In this document: piece by piece, positions 23,747 to 31,738 of the stretch | Layout of the letters: every line of letters begins with the position of its first letter | Numbering within the stretch: position 1 is the first letter of the stretch | Source: CALCKU01 sp964607445 | GTDB taxonomy: Bacteria; Pseudomonadota; Alphaproteobacteria; Caulobacterales; Maricaulaceae | Length of the DNA: 64,000 nt | Assembly: GCA_964607445.1 (NCBI GenBank) | Contig: CAZSKN010000003.1 | Location: forward strand, 1-64,000 | Reading direction: 5' to 3' | Program-made: the position numbers and the translations under genes | The notes under the pieces: generated by a model | The model's database searches: none | What the model was told of the DNA's origin: nothing | Seen by the model: only the letters and a program-made list of their open reading frames with translations

Positions 23747-24678
23747 GAGTTGAAAACAAGGTGGTAATGACGGATCAACTTGGCCCGGTGGCCCGCACAG
23801 CTTCGCAAAACACGCAAGATATTGCGGTGAGTTTCGAATTTTTTCCACCAAAAAACAAAACTATGGAAGAGACTCTATGGGCCTCAGTTAAAAAGCTCGA
23901 AACCCTTAATCCTGACTTTGTCTCGGTTACCTATGGGGCCGGTGGGTCAACGCGCGAACGTACCCATCAGACTGTTGCCAGAATGGCAAAAGAAACGAAT
24001 TTAAAGCCCGCCGCTCATCTGACATGTGTGGGCGCGGATAAAGCTGAAATTGATGATGTCGCGCGGGCCTATTGGGATGCGGGTATCCGCCATATTGTGG
24101 CGCTGCGCGGAGATCCGCAGGACGGTATTGGCAAAACTTATCAACCCCAGCCCCAAGGCTATGCCTATGGCGCTGATCTTGTCGCTGGTTTGAAATCAAT
24201 TGCCGATTTCGAAGTTTCGGTGAGTGCCTATCCCGAACGTCATCCAGAAAGTGCAGATTGGAACGCAGAGCTCGATAATCTCAAACGTAAATATGATGCG
24301 GGCGCGACGCGTGCGATTACACAGTTTTTCTTCTCGCCTGACACATTTATGCGGTTTCAAGATCGGGTATTGGATGCGGGTATAGATATGCCGATTGTAC
24401 CCGGGTTAATGTTACAGCCTAATTTTAAAGGCTTGAAACGTATGTCCGATATGTGTGGCGTGCATGTGCCGGAGTGGTATCATGAATTGTTTGAGGGTCT
24501 GGAGCAAGATCTTGCCACCCGGCAATTACTCACAGCCTCATTGGTATCAGAATTGACGGCCGAACTCTATGACCGCAGTGTACGTCATTTTCATTTATAT
24601 ACGTTAAATCGCGCGGATCTTGCCTATTCTGTGGGGCGGGTTCTTGGCTTGCATACTCGATTTAATGGGGCTGTATAA
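23731..24678 (+). CDS. metF: 5,10-methylenetetrahydrofolate reductase MetF
   Basis: A 315-residue FAD enzyme that makes 5-methyl-THF for methionine synthesis. Diagnostic segments: SFEFFPPKNKTMEETLW (about 31-47, with catalytic Glu in the first Glu-Phe-Phe), PDFVSVTYGAGGSTRERT (about 62-79), AHLTCVG, and 'IVALRGDPQDG' (FAD site). The TIM-barrel length is normal for bacterial MetF. The start ATG 23731 lies in the end of the regulator gene with GGAGG five to six bases upstream, so translation is coupled. No methionine synthase follows, so metH must lie elsewhere. The 20-25 N-terminal residues before the barrel are longer than in E. coli. Confidence 0.95.
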   Translation: MGQALRVENKVVMTDQLGPVARTASQNTQDIAVSFEFFPPKNKTMEETLWASVKKLETLNPDFVSVTYGAGGSTRERTHQTVARMAKETNLKPAAHLTCVGADKAEIDDVARAYWDAGIRHIVALRGDPQDGIGKTYQPQPQGYAYGADLVAGLKSIADFEVSVSAYPERHPESADWNAELDNLKRKYDAGATRAITQFFFSPDTFMRFQDRVLDAGIDMPIVPGLMLQPNFKGLKRMSDMCGVHVPEWYHELFEGLEQDLATRQLLTASLVSELTAELYDRSVRHFHLYTLNRADLAYSVGRVLGLHTRFNGAV

Positions 24679-24752
24679 ACCTGTAAGTTACACAGAGCTT
24701 ATCAATCTTATGCGTCATGACGGCGATTGTAATTTAGAGCCGTATCAGGCAC

Positions 24753-25505
24753 ATGGCTGTTATGAGTCTTTGGCAATCCATAATTTCTGCGGGCGCGCGA
24801 TTATTTGGCCCGCCGTCATCTATTGATAAAAACGGGCACCCGAATTCCGTCGATAAAGGCGGTGTGGCGGCAGCGCTTGTGGCTCTGGGTGCGAAAATGG
24901 CGAAAGCGGATGGTACGGTCTCGCGACAAGAGATCATCGCGTTTAAAACCGTCTTTCAAGCCAGCCCCGAAGATGAAGCCGGGATCGCCCGATTTTTTGA
25001 CCTCGCCCGTCAAACAACTCTTGGGTATGAGCGTTATGCCCGTATCATCACTCGTAAATTCAGAGCCCAGCCCGCGGCCCTTGAGGATGTGCTGGACGGT
25101 TTGTTCCATATAGCATTGGCTGATGGTATTGTGACGGATGCCGAAATGGTGTTTTTGCAAAGGGTCGGGGATATATTCGGGTTTTCCGAACGTGAATTCA
25201 AACGTATTAAAATTGCTCATTTGGGTCGCGCCGCAGATGACCCTTATCTTGTTTTAGGTGTCGATGAGGATATTTCAGACGCCGACCTTAAGCGGGCCTA
25301 TCGTCGTATGGCCGCGGCTAACCATCCTGATCGTATCGTCGCGCGGGGCTTGCCGCGAGAATTAGTCGGGCTGGCTAATCACAAGATGGCAATGGTCAAT
25401 AAAGCCTATGCCGAGATCAAATCTTTACGAAAAAGTCATGCTAAAGTTATGAATATAGGTGCGAGAGGGCTTGACGAAAGCCCGAACAGCCCCGACATTA
25501 GATAG
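24753..25505 (+). CDS. TerB and J-domain protein (DjlA-like co-chaperone)
   Basis: A 250-residue protein. Residues about 35-150 form a TerB-like helical domain (AAALVALGAKMAKADGTVSRQE, 'FHIALADGIVTDAEMVFLQRV', split by linker helices). Residues about 165-232 form a J domain with the required His-Pro-Asp at 191-193 (AANHPDR), which stimulates the DnaK ATPase. This TerB-then-J order is that of DjlA, but there is no N-terminal transmembrane anchor as in E. coli DjlA. It directly precedes the small membrane protein at 25509 (three-base gap), which may serve as its membrane partner. Role: DnaK recruitment to an envelope or stress task, inferred. Confidence 0.85.
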   Translation: MAVMSLWQSIISAGARLFGPPSSIDKNGHPNSVDKGGVAAALVALGAKMAKADGTVSRQEIIAFKTVFQASPEDEAGIARFFDLARQTTLGYERYARIITRKFRAQPAALEDVLDGLFHIALADGIVTDAEMVFLQRVGDIFGFSEREFKRIKIAHLGRAADDPYLVLGVDEDISDADLKRAYRRMAAANHPDRIVARGLPRELVGLANHKMAMVNKAYAEIKSLRKSHAKVMNIGARGLDESPNSPDIR

Positions 25506-25508
25506 GTT

Positions 25509-25889
25509 ATGAGTCATACATATAGAATTTCTGGAAGCTCAGGCTTTCTACACAATTTGGTCCGAGCTATTGTTTTAATTGCGGTAGCTATAGGTGGATT
25601 TTTTGTTCTGGCGTTCTCTGCAGCCTTTGCGTTTTTTGTTTTAGCTGGCCTTGTTGTGTTCGGGGCCTCTGTCTTTGCCTTTATCTGGATACGGGCAAAA
25701 GTTTTACGCAAACCCTTCGGTCCGCAAGCACAATTTGAAACGCTCAGGAAAGATATGGAAAGCCAGTTTCAGGACCGGTCCGCGCAGACATTTTCATATG
25801 GTGCCACTGCATCCGGTGCAACGGAGTCATCCGATGGGCCGATTCTTGAGGCTCACCAAACCCCTGAAGGCTGGAGTGTCGAGAAATAG
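25509..25889 (+). CDS. Small two-helix membrane protein
   Basis: A 126-residue protein with two close hydrophobic helices (about 15-42 and 44-64), a basic boundary (RAKVLRKPFG) and a hydrophilic tail (about 70-126) predicted cytoplasmic and partly disordered. This plan recurs in uncharacterised alphaproteobacterial proteins beside DnaJ-like genes. No catalytic motif. It starts three bases after the stop of the J-domain gene, so the two are almost certainly one transcript. The following 130 bases up to the DMT transporter contain an imperfect dyad (GGTGA/TCACC) that may be a promoter element. Confidence 0.7.
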   Translation: MSHTYRISGSSGFLHNLVRAIVLIAVAIGGFFVLAFSAAFAFFVLAGLVVFGASVFAFIWIRAKVLRKPFGPQAQFETLRKDMESQFQDRSAQTFSYGATASGATESSDGPILEAHQTPEGWSVEK

Positions 25890-26019
25890 ACCCTGAATTT
25901 ACGGGATGGTTATTGACGCGGTGAACGTGAGTGTCACCAAAATAACGCGATGTGTCGAAAACCATAAGACAGGGACACAAGGCCTTTGACTCTACGCCTC
26001 GTATCTATACACCGCAAAT

Positions 26020-26895
26020 ATGCGGATAAAAGATTTTATAATACTAATGATTTGTTGTCTCGGGTGGGCCGGTAACTTTGTTGTCTCGGCTTGGGCCTTG
26101 GCATGGTTTCCCATTCCGCCCTTTATGCTCGCTGCAACACGGGCTGGCCTTGTTCTCTTAATCATGGGGATATTTCTATTTAAGCCTCGGCCGGCAAAGT
26201 TCGGACTTTTATTAATCGTCTGCGCCTGTGTCGGACCTATACATTTGGCCTTTTTGTATACGGGCTTACAAACAGCCCCTGCTGCTGGGAGTTCTATTGT
26301 GGCGCAAATGTTCATTCCATTTGCGACTGTTTTATCGGTAATTTTTCTCAAAGAAAAAATTGGATGGGTGCGCGGATTCGCGATTATAGGGGCATTTATC
26401 GGTGTGATAATTATGATTTACGAACCCGGCGGGTTAAAGCCGGATATCGGTCTAATTTATATTATGATCGCCTATTTATCTTTGGCAGTAGGGTCTATTT
26501 TTATGAAATGGGTCGGCGATATTAGCTGGCAGGAGTATGTCGCGTGGATGGCGCTTATGGTGTTGGTCTCTATGGGAGGCGCTTCAGCTATGTTTGAAAC
26601 GGGCCATATTGATGTGTGGAATGCTGCAAAGTGGCCATTATTAATTACAGCAGCCTATGCTGCGATAGGGGTGTCTGTGATTGCGCATGGCCAATATTTC
26701 AATCTGATTAAAAAATATGCCGTGTCTATTGTGGTGCCCCTGACATTGATGATGCCTGTTTTTACAGCCGTTTTAAGTGTTGTTTTTCTTAAAGAAACTA
26801 TCTTTACGCGGTACTATGTTGGCGCGGCTTTGATTTTTCCGTGTGTCTATATTATTGCTGTCAGGGGGGATAGCTCCAGCACAAAAACTGGATAA
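26020..26895 (+). CDS. EamA-domain (DMT superfamily) transporter
   Basis: A 291-residue ten-helix protein with the two EamA repeats: first half 'CLGWAGNFVVSAWALAWFPIPPFMLAATRAG' with Trp-Gly pattern and 'FLYTGLQTAPAAGSSIVAQMFIPF', second half 'FNLIKKYAVSIVVPLTLMMPVF'. This is the more typical DMT type (about 290 residues) compared with the longer protein at 6159. Substrate unknown. It ends inside the next gene's leader; the DUF1801 gene starts 11 bases after its stop. Likely transcribed with the following small genes. Confidence 0.87.
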   Translation: MRIKDFIILMICCLGWAGNFVVSAWALAWFPIPPFMLAATRAGLVLLIMGIFLFKPRPAKFGLLLIVCACVGPIHLAFLYTGLQTAPAAGSSIVAQMFIPFATVLSVIFLKEKIGWVRGFAIIGAFIGVIIMIYEPGGLKPDIGLIYIMIAYLSLAVGSIFMKWVGDISWQEYVAWMALMVLVSMGGASAMFETGHIDVWNAAKWPLLITAAYAAIGVSVIAHGQYFNLIKKYAVSIVVPLTLMMPVFTAVLSVVFLKETIFTRYYVGAALIFPCVYIIAVRGDSSSTKTG

Positions 26896-26905
26896 AAGAG
26901 ATAAA

Positions 26906-27358
26906 ATGGCAAAGGCGAAAAATAAGACCGTCCCAACAGGATTGAAATTATCCGATTATCTGGCACAGATTGAACCCGCCGCCCGCCGTGAGGACTGTCA
27001 GGTTTTGCATGATATGATGTTTGACTTAACAGGATGGACGGCTAAAATGTGGGGGACAAAACTGTCGTCCGCCATTATCGGTTTTGGGACATATCATTAC
27101 AAATATGAGAGTGGACGCGAGGGCGATTCGCTTCGGATAGGGTTTGCATCGCGCGCGCAAAGTATTTCCATTTATATTATGCCGGGCTATCAGAATTTTT
27201 CACAAGAACTTGCACGCCTTGGAAAGCACAAGACAGGGAAATCCTGCCTTTATATTAAAAAGCTTGCGGATGTTGATCAGGACGTCTTGCGAGAAATTTT
27301 ACAAAAGGGACTGGATATCATGGCGAAAAAATACCCTATAACTGAGGATCATGCTTAA
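26906..27358 (+). CDS. DUF1801-domain protein
   Basis: A 150-residue cytoplasmic protein of the DUF1801 (YdhG-like) family: 'LSDYLAQIEPAARREDCQVLHDMMFDLTGWTAKMW' at the N-terminus, then 'IIGFGTYHYKYESGREGDSLRIGFASRAQ' and 'SCLYIKKLADVDQDVLREIL', which recur in the family. The family has a ClpP-independent, still undefined role. ATG 26906 is taken because the family starts near there and AAGAGA precedes it. Five bases separate its stop from the amidase gene, so it is probably co-transcribed. Confidence 0.82.
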   Translation: MAKAKNKTVPTGLKLSDYLAQIEPAARREDCQVLHDMMFDLTGWTAKMWGTKLSSAIIGFGTYHYKYESGREGDSLRIGFASRAQSISIYIMPGYQNFSQELARLGKHKTGKSCLYIKKLADVDQDVLREILQKGLDIMAKKYPITEDHA

Positions 27359-27363
27359 AGGCT

Positions 27364-28107
27364 ATGGATATTATTCAAACGCCTTCGCCAAATTTTGATG
27401 ATCGTACTTTACCTATATCGCTTTTGATCTTGCATTATACGGGCATGGAAACAGGCGCTTTGGCGCGTGAACGGCTCTGTGACCCGGCGGCCAAAGTTAG
27501 CGCGCATTATGTTATTGAAGACACAGGGCAGATTTACCAATTGGTTGAAGAGGACAAACGGGCTTGGCATGCGGGTGTCTCGGAATGGGCCGGACAGAGC
27601 AATATCAATTCCGCCAGTATTGGTATAGAAATTGTCAATGGTGGGCATGACTTTCCGGAGTCAATGGGCGGTTTACCAGCCTATGCCGATGTTCAGATAA
27701 ACGCAGTTATCGCGCTATCCAAAGCTATTATGAAGCGTCATAATATTCCGGCATCCCATGTTTTGGGACATAGCGATGTTGCCCCTTTGCGTAAAATTGA
27801 TCCCGGAGAGCATTTTCCGTGGTCAGGCCTGGCGGCTGCAGGAATTGGGCTCTGGCCGGAGAATATATCGACGGATAAGCGGGTTTTATTTGAAGCGAAA
27901 AGCCGAGATCGTGGTGTGGCTATTGTTCAACGGGGTCTGGCGCAAATCGGATATTGCGCGCGCGTGACAGGAATTTTGGACTCTGAGACGCAATTGATCA
28001 TAGCGGCCTTGCAACGGCGGTACCGGCCGGAGCAAATTGACGGAAATATTGATATTCAAACTATGGATATTATCAAATATCTAACGGAAGGCACAAAGAC
28101 AGTATAA
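27364..28107 (+). CDS. N-acetylmuramoyl-L-alanine amidase, AmiD/AmpD-like
   Basis: A 247-residue Amidase_2 enzyme that cuts muropeptides between MurNAc and L-Ala. Zinc ligands are His24 (LHYT), His136 (GHSDVAP) and Asp146 (KIDPG), and Glu89 (GIEI) is in the expected catalytic position. Residues about 180-245 form a peptidoglycan-binding-type-1 helix domain (IVQRGLAQIGYCARVTGILD), matching AmiD rather than AmpD, which lacks it. No signal peptide or lipobox is seen, so it is probably cytoplasmic, in contrast to E. coli AmiD, and would recycle anhydro-muropeptides. Confidence 0.9.
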   Translation: MDIIQTPSPNFDDRTLPISLLILHYTGMETGALARERLCDPAAKVSAHYVIEDTGQIYQLVEEDKRAWHAGVSEWAGQSNINSASIGIEIVNGGHDFPESMGGLPAYADVQINAVIALSKAIMKRHNIPASHVLGHSDVAPLRKIDPGEHFPWSGLAAAGIGLWPENISTDKRVLFEAKSRDRGVAIVQRGLAQIGYCARVTGILDSETQLIIAALQRRYRPEQIDGNIDIQTMDIIKYLTEGTKTV

Positions 28108-28202
28108 TAGACCATTTATTGTACAGTTAAGGTGATGAAATACGTAATCTGAAATCTGTAATTTTTAAGAGAATTCTAATCATCCGCGATTAAGCACGTG
28201 AT

Positions 28203-28973
28203 ATGTTAAGTGCTATTATTGGATTTATAACGGGTTTCGCGGTGAGCCTATCGGGTCTTATTCGTGAAGGAAAACCACTTGCCTTTGCCGGGACTTTGGG
28301 TGTGATAGCGTTTAGTCTTGCGACCTTGGGTCGGTTTGGATTTTTGGGTGGAGGCTATAATAGTTTTGGACAGATCGCATTTGATGTACTGGGTAATCAT
28401 TACATGGCCGTTTTTGTCGGGATAGGACTCGGTGTTGCCTATGCGCTTTACGAAGAAGGCGCATTTGGCCCGGTTTTTGATTGGTTTAGCGGGCGTCGTG
28501 GAGATAGTCGTCTTCAGACCATCGCGCGATCCGAGCAAAAACCTGCACCCCGTGCGGCGACATTGATGGGGACCGCGACATCGAATTTCAACCGGCAAGA
28601 CCTCGACCTTCGGGCCGAAACATTGATAAGATTGACGATATTCACCTTGTCGGGACTTAACCGGCAAGCGGTTATTGCCGTTGAAAATAATTTGGGCATT
28701 ATGAACGGACAACGTATTGATGTTCAGAGATTGATTGCGAGATCCGTGTCTCAACGCGGCGGGGTGGCCGCTATATTAAAACCGGTGCAACGCAGTTCGC
28801 TTAAATCTCATCATGAGAGCCGTCGCTTGTTTTATACCTTATGTAAAATTGCCCGCGAGAGTCAAAGCTATGACCGTAAGGCCATGAAAAACATGGTCTC
28901 TGTTGCCAAAGCCCTTGGTTTAACGCAAACCGAGACCGAGCAAGGGTTACAAAAGAACGGGCTGATCGCGTAA
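28203..28973 (+). CDS. Membrane-anchored protein with TerB-like C-terminus
   Basis: A 256-residue protein. The first 90 residues hold two to three hydrophobic segments (about 1-18, 26-44 and 68-84, 'AVFVGIGLGVAYALYEEG'). The cytoplasmic remainder is soluble. Residues about 205-256 (FYTLCKIARESQSYDRKAMKNMVSVAKALGLTQTE) recall a TerB/DjlA-type helical repeat, with the usual 'ARES/ADG' acidic turn. No J domain is present. I do not recognise the middle (about 120-200). A function in membrane stress is possible given the DjlA-like neighbour at 24753, but this is speculative. It ends before the convergent amidohydrolase operon. Confidence 0.7.
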   Translation: MLSAIIGFITGFAVSLSGLIREGKPLAFAGTLGVIAFSLATLGRFGFLGGGYNSFGQIAFDVLGNHYMAVFVGIGLGVAYALYEEGAFGPVFDWFSGRRGDSRLQTIARSEQKPAPRAATLMGTATSNFNRQDLDLRAETLIRLTIFTLSGLNRQAVIAVENNLGIMNGQRIDVQRLIARSVSQRGGVAAILKPVQRSSLKSHHESRRLFYTLCKIARESQSYDRKAMKNMVSVAKALGLTQTETEQGLQKNGLIA

Positions 28974-29039
28974 TCTACTGTAGTCTATATGTTAACATGT
29001 CGGCTTTGATAAGGGGCGTGCCTTTTGATACGATAAGGC

Positions 29040-30809
29040 CTAGTGTCCGGCGCGCACAAGCCGACCCGGCCTCGCAGACGTTACGCAATCATTGGCAATG
29101 ACCTGCTGTCCCGAGACAAATGTGGCTTTATATCCCGTCACGGGCTGGAGTAATCTTCGACCGCCTGCGGGTAAATCCTGCACCATTTCCGGAACACCGA
29201 GTGACAGGTTTTCATAATCAATAATATTAATATCGGCTTTTTGTCCCACAGCTAAACGTCCCCTGTCCTTTAGGCCCAAATAATCCGCCCCTTTAGCCGT
29301 TAGCATATATATGGCGTGTTTAAGTTCGACCCCGTCTTGTCCGCGTGCTTTACGATCGCGTGTCCAATGAGATAAAAGATAGGTTGGGAAACTGGCATCA
29401 CAAATAAAACCGACATGTGCGCCACCGTCTGATAAGCCGGGTAAAGCTTTGGGATGTTGCATCATGGTAAGGACATTATCGTAATTCATTTCTGTGTAAT
29501 TATAGACAGGATAATAGAGCAGGGCGCGGCCTTCATCTTCGAGTAAAATATCATACGTCTTTTCCCAAATGGATATATTTTCAGCTTTGGCTTGTGCAGC
29601 TATCGAGTCGGATTGAGATTGCTCATAGTCAACATGTCCATGCTTTGCGAGTTTGAATATTTTATTGGCCAAAGAGTCGTATTGCGCAATCATCAGGTCT
29701 GTGAGTGGCGGGATAGACGAACCATGACCAGAAAGTTGTACGGGGGTTTCTGCCAGCATTTTTGTCTTATACTCAGGGTTTGCTAAAATGGCGACTTTTT
29801 CAGATAGGGGTTTATCCCTTATTTCGATATAGCTGGGAAAGGCCATCAGAGGATGGAAGGTCGAGTTAAGACCCAGAAACACGCCAATGGCGCGCGGTGC
29901 GACTTGGAAGGAAATATCTAAGCCATTAGCGTTCAAGTCTTCAGAGCGATTGATGATTTTATGCCAATCATCGGGCGCAAAATCACGTTGCATAAGAGAC
30001 ATAGAAGATGGCCGATTACCGGCTTCGAAAAACGCGCCCATAAGCTCAAATTCGGCGTCGAAATTATCTTCAGGCCTGACCATATCAAAATCATTCACAG
30101 CTTGTAGCACGCCGTGCTGAAAATTTTGAAACGTGCTGGCGATCCCGACAAGTTCCGAGCGACTGGCTTCTGATGAAGGGGTCCAATCTCCGTCCGCCGT
30201 TTTATGAACGTCTGACCGCCCCGTGGAAAACCCAATCGCGCCCGCCTCCAGCGCTTCATGTATGACCTCTTGCATTTTTGAAATATCTTTGGCCGTGGCG
30301 GGTTCGTCAAAGACTGCGCGTTCACCCATTGCAAATACACGCACAGGGTCATGGGGTACCATGACGGCAAAATCTATGGTGTGGGGTATGGCGTCAACTG
30401 CATCCATATATTCGGGAAAACTTTCCCAATTCCATGTTAAACCTTCATGTAAAACTGTACCGGGCATATCTTCGACACCTTCCATAAGGCTAATCAATTT
30501 GGCCCGGTCTTCTTTGCGACACGGCGCGAAACCAACGCCGCAATTTCCGGTCACAGCCGTTGTTACCCCGTGATTAACAGAGGGTTTTAATTCTTCGTCC
30601 CAACTCAATTGCCCATCATAATGGGTATGGAGGTCAACAAAGCCGGGGGTCACGATCAGGCCTTCTGCTGGAATGGTGGTTTTGGCCGCTTGCGGGCAGT
30701 TCCCGATTTTGACAATGACCCCGTCTTTAACGGCAATGTCGGCCCAAAATGCGTCTCCACCTGTACCGTCATAAATTTTTCCGCCGGTGATTTTAAGGTC
30801 ATATGTCAT
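29040..30809 (-). CDS. N-acyl-D-amino-acid deacylase-like amidohydrolase
   Basis: A 589-residue metal-dependent hydrolase. Motifs: 'GGKIYDGTG' start, metal ligands in GFVDLHTHYDGQLSWD (about 60-75), GNCGVGFAP, the long central segment 'HDPVRVFAMGERA', SDGGAHVGF (about 448-456), and 'GRLAVGQKADINIIDYENL' at the C-terminal beta-sandwich. This pattern is that of the D-aminoacylase/dihydroorotase-like family 3 (N-acyl-D-amino acids). The start ATG 30809 gives the family opening MTYDLKITGGKIYDG; a TTG 33 bases upstream is less likely. It begins five bases after the stop of the symporter gene, suggesting an uptake-and-hydrolysis operon. The true substrate is not known. Confidence 0.85.
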   Translation of the reverse strand: MTYDLKITGGKIYDGTGGDAFWADIAVKDGVIVKIGNCPQAAKTTIPAEGLIVTPGFVDLHTHYDGQLSWDEELKPSVNHGVTTAVTGNCGVGFAPCRKEDRAKLISLMEGVEDMPGTVLHEGLTWNWESFPEYMDAVDAIPHTIDFAVMVPHDPVRVFAMGERAVFDEPATAKDISKMQEVIHEALEAGAIGFSTGRSDVHKTADGDWTPSSEASRSELVGIASTFQNFQHGVLQAVNDFDMVRPEDNFDAEFELMGAFFEAGNRPSSMSLMQRDFAPDDWHKIINRSEDLNANGLDISFQVAPRAIGVFLGLNSTFHPLMAFPSYIEIRDKPLSEKVAILANPEYKTKMLAETPVQLSGHGSSIPPLTDLMIAQYDSLANKIFKLAKHGHVDYEQSQSDSIAAQAKAENISIWEKTYDILLEDEGRALLYYPVYNYTEMNYDNVLTMMQHPKALPGLSDGGAHVGFICDASFPTYLLSHWTRDRKARGQDGVELKHAIYMLTAKGADYLGLKDRGRLAVGQKADINIIDYENLSLGVPEMVQDLPAGGRRLLQPVTGYKATFVSGQQVIANDCVTSARPGRLVRAGH

Positions 30810-30814
30810 ATGGT

Positions 30815-31738
30815 TTAAACTCTTGATTTTGATCTGCGCCAATCACTATACCGAAATATTGCGACAAGCGTTAGCCCCCCTATAAGATGCCATGTTCCCC
30901 ATAATCCGGCAATCGCTCCGGCCCCGCCCAAACCTTCGAGAAATTTCACTAAAATAACAATAGCAAGTCCTGAATTTTGTATGCCGACTTCAAAGGTCAA
31001 AGCCCGGCGTTCGGCAATGTCCCCGCCGGCAAAAACGCCTGAAATATACCCCATCAGAAAGGCTAGACCATTATGAATAAGAACATAGCCAAATATAGCG
31101 ACGCCCATGGCCCAAAAGACAGGTAGATATTGCAGGATTGCCCCGACGATAATTACGGCTAAACCCAATCCCGCCAAAATCGCCAAGGGCTTTTGTAGGC
31201 GTGCGGCTAGCTGGGGCAAGAGGTGGGCACATAACATGCCCAGAAAAATAGGGATGGCGAGAATGTAAAGTGTCTGAATCAGAAAGGCGCTGGCATCTAA
31301 GTTAATTTCATTTAAAAGGTGGCGCGTTGGGGGATAAAGCCCACTCCAAAAGAGTATGGATATAGGTGTAATTAGAGCGGCTGCGAGACTGCTTGTCGCC
31401 GTTAGAGAAACTGACAAAGCCGTATTGGCACGTCCGTAAAGCGCGAGCAGATTAGATGTCGTTCCGCCGGGGCAACAGGCGATTAATATCATACCCAAAG
31501 CAATGCTGGGTAGGGGTTTGAGAATAAAGCACAAAATGACGGTCAGTAATGGTAGGCCGACAATTTGTGCAATTACCCCAGAAAAATAAATACGTGGCTG
31601 GTCTTTGAAAAAGCGGAAATGCTCTGTGCGCAGGCCTAATGCCACTGAGAACATAATCAGTGCCAAAATAAGCGCTAAAGCGGTCTCCGACCCATGCCCT
31701 AGATCGAGGGAGAAATTATCGATCTCAGCGGGAGTCAT
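30815..31738 (-). CDS. Bile acid:sodium symporter family (BASS) transporter
   Basis: A 307-residue membrane protein with about nine to ten helices in the BASS fold. Family marks: 'IMFSVALGLRTEHFRF' (start of the core), 'LIACCPGGTTSNLLALYGRANTALSVSLTATSS' (about 85-115, the broken helix with sodium-binding residues) and 'TFEVGIQNSGLAIVI' (about 250-265, the second crossover motif). Bacterial BASS proteins carry a range of organic anions with sodium. Its start overlaps the end of the amidohydrolase gene by 14 bases (ATG 31738), and it is followed by a second amidohydrolase, so the carrier probably imports their substrates. Confidence 0.87.
   Translation of the reverse strand: MTPAEIDNFSLDLGHGSETALALILALIMFSVALGLRTEHFRFFKDQPRIYFSGVIAQIVGLPLLTVILCFILKPLPSIALGMILIACCPGGTTSNLLALYGRANTALSVSLTATSSLAAALITPISILFWSGLYPPTRHLLNEINLDASAFLIQTLYILAIPIFLGMLCAHLLPQLAARLQKPLAILAGLGLAVIIVGAILQYLPVFWAMGVAIFGYVLIHNGLAFLMGYISGVFAGGDIAERRALTFEVGIQNSGLAIVILVKFLEGLGGAGAIAGLWGTWHLIGGLTLVAIFRYSDWRRSKSRV

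Noticed and set aside
28248..28754. 168-codon minus-strand open frame
   Set aside because: Lies wholly across the membrane-anchored gene at 28203, whose frame shows hydrophobic segments and a plausible domain; the antisense product does not.
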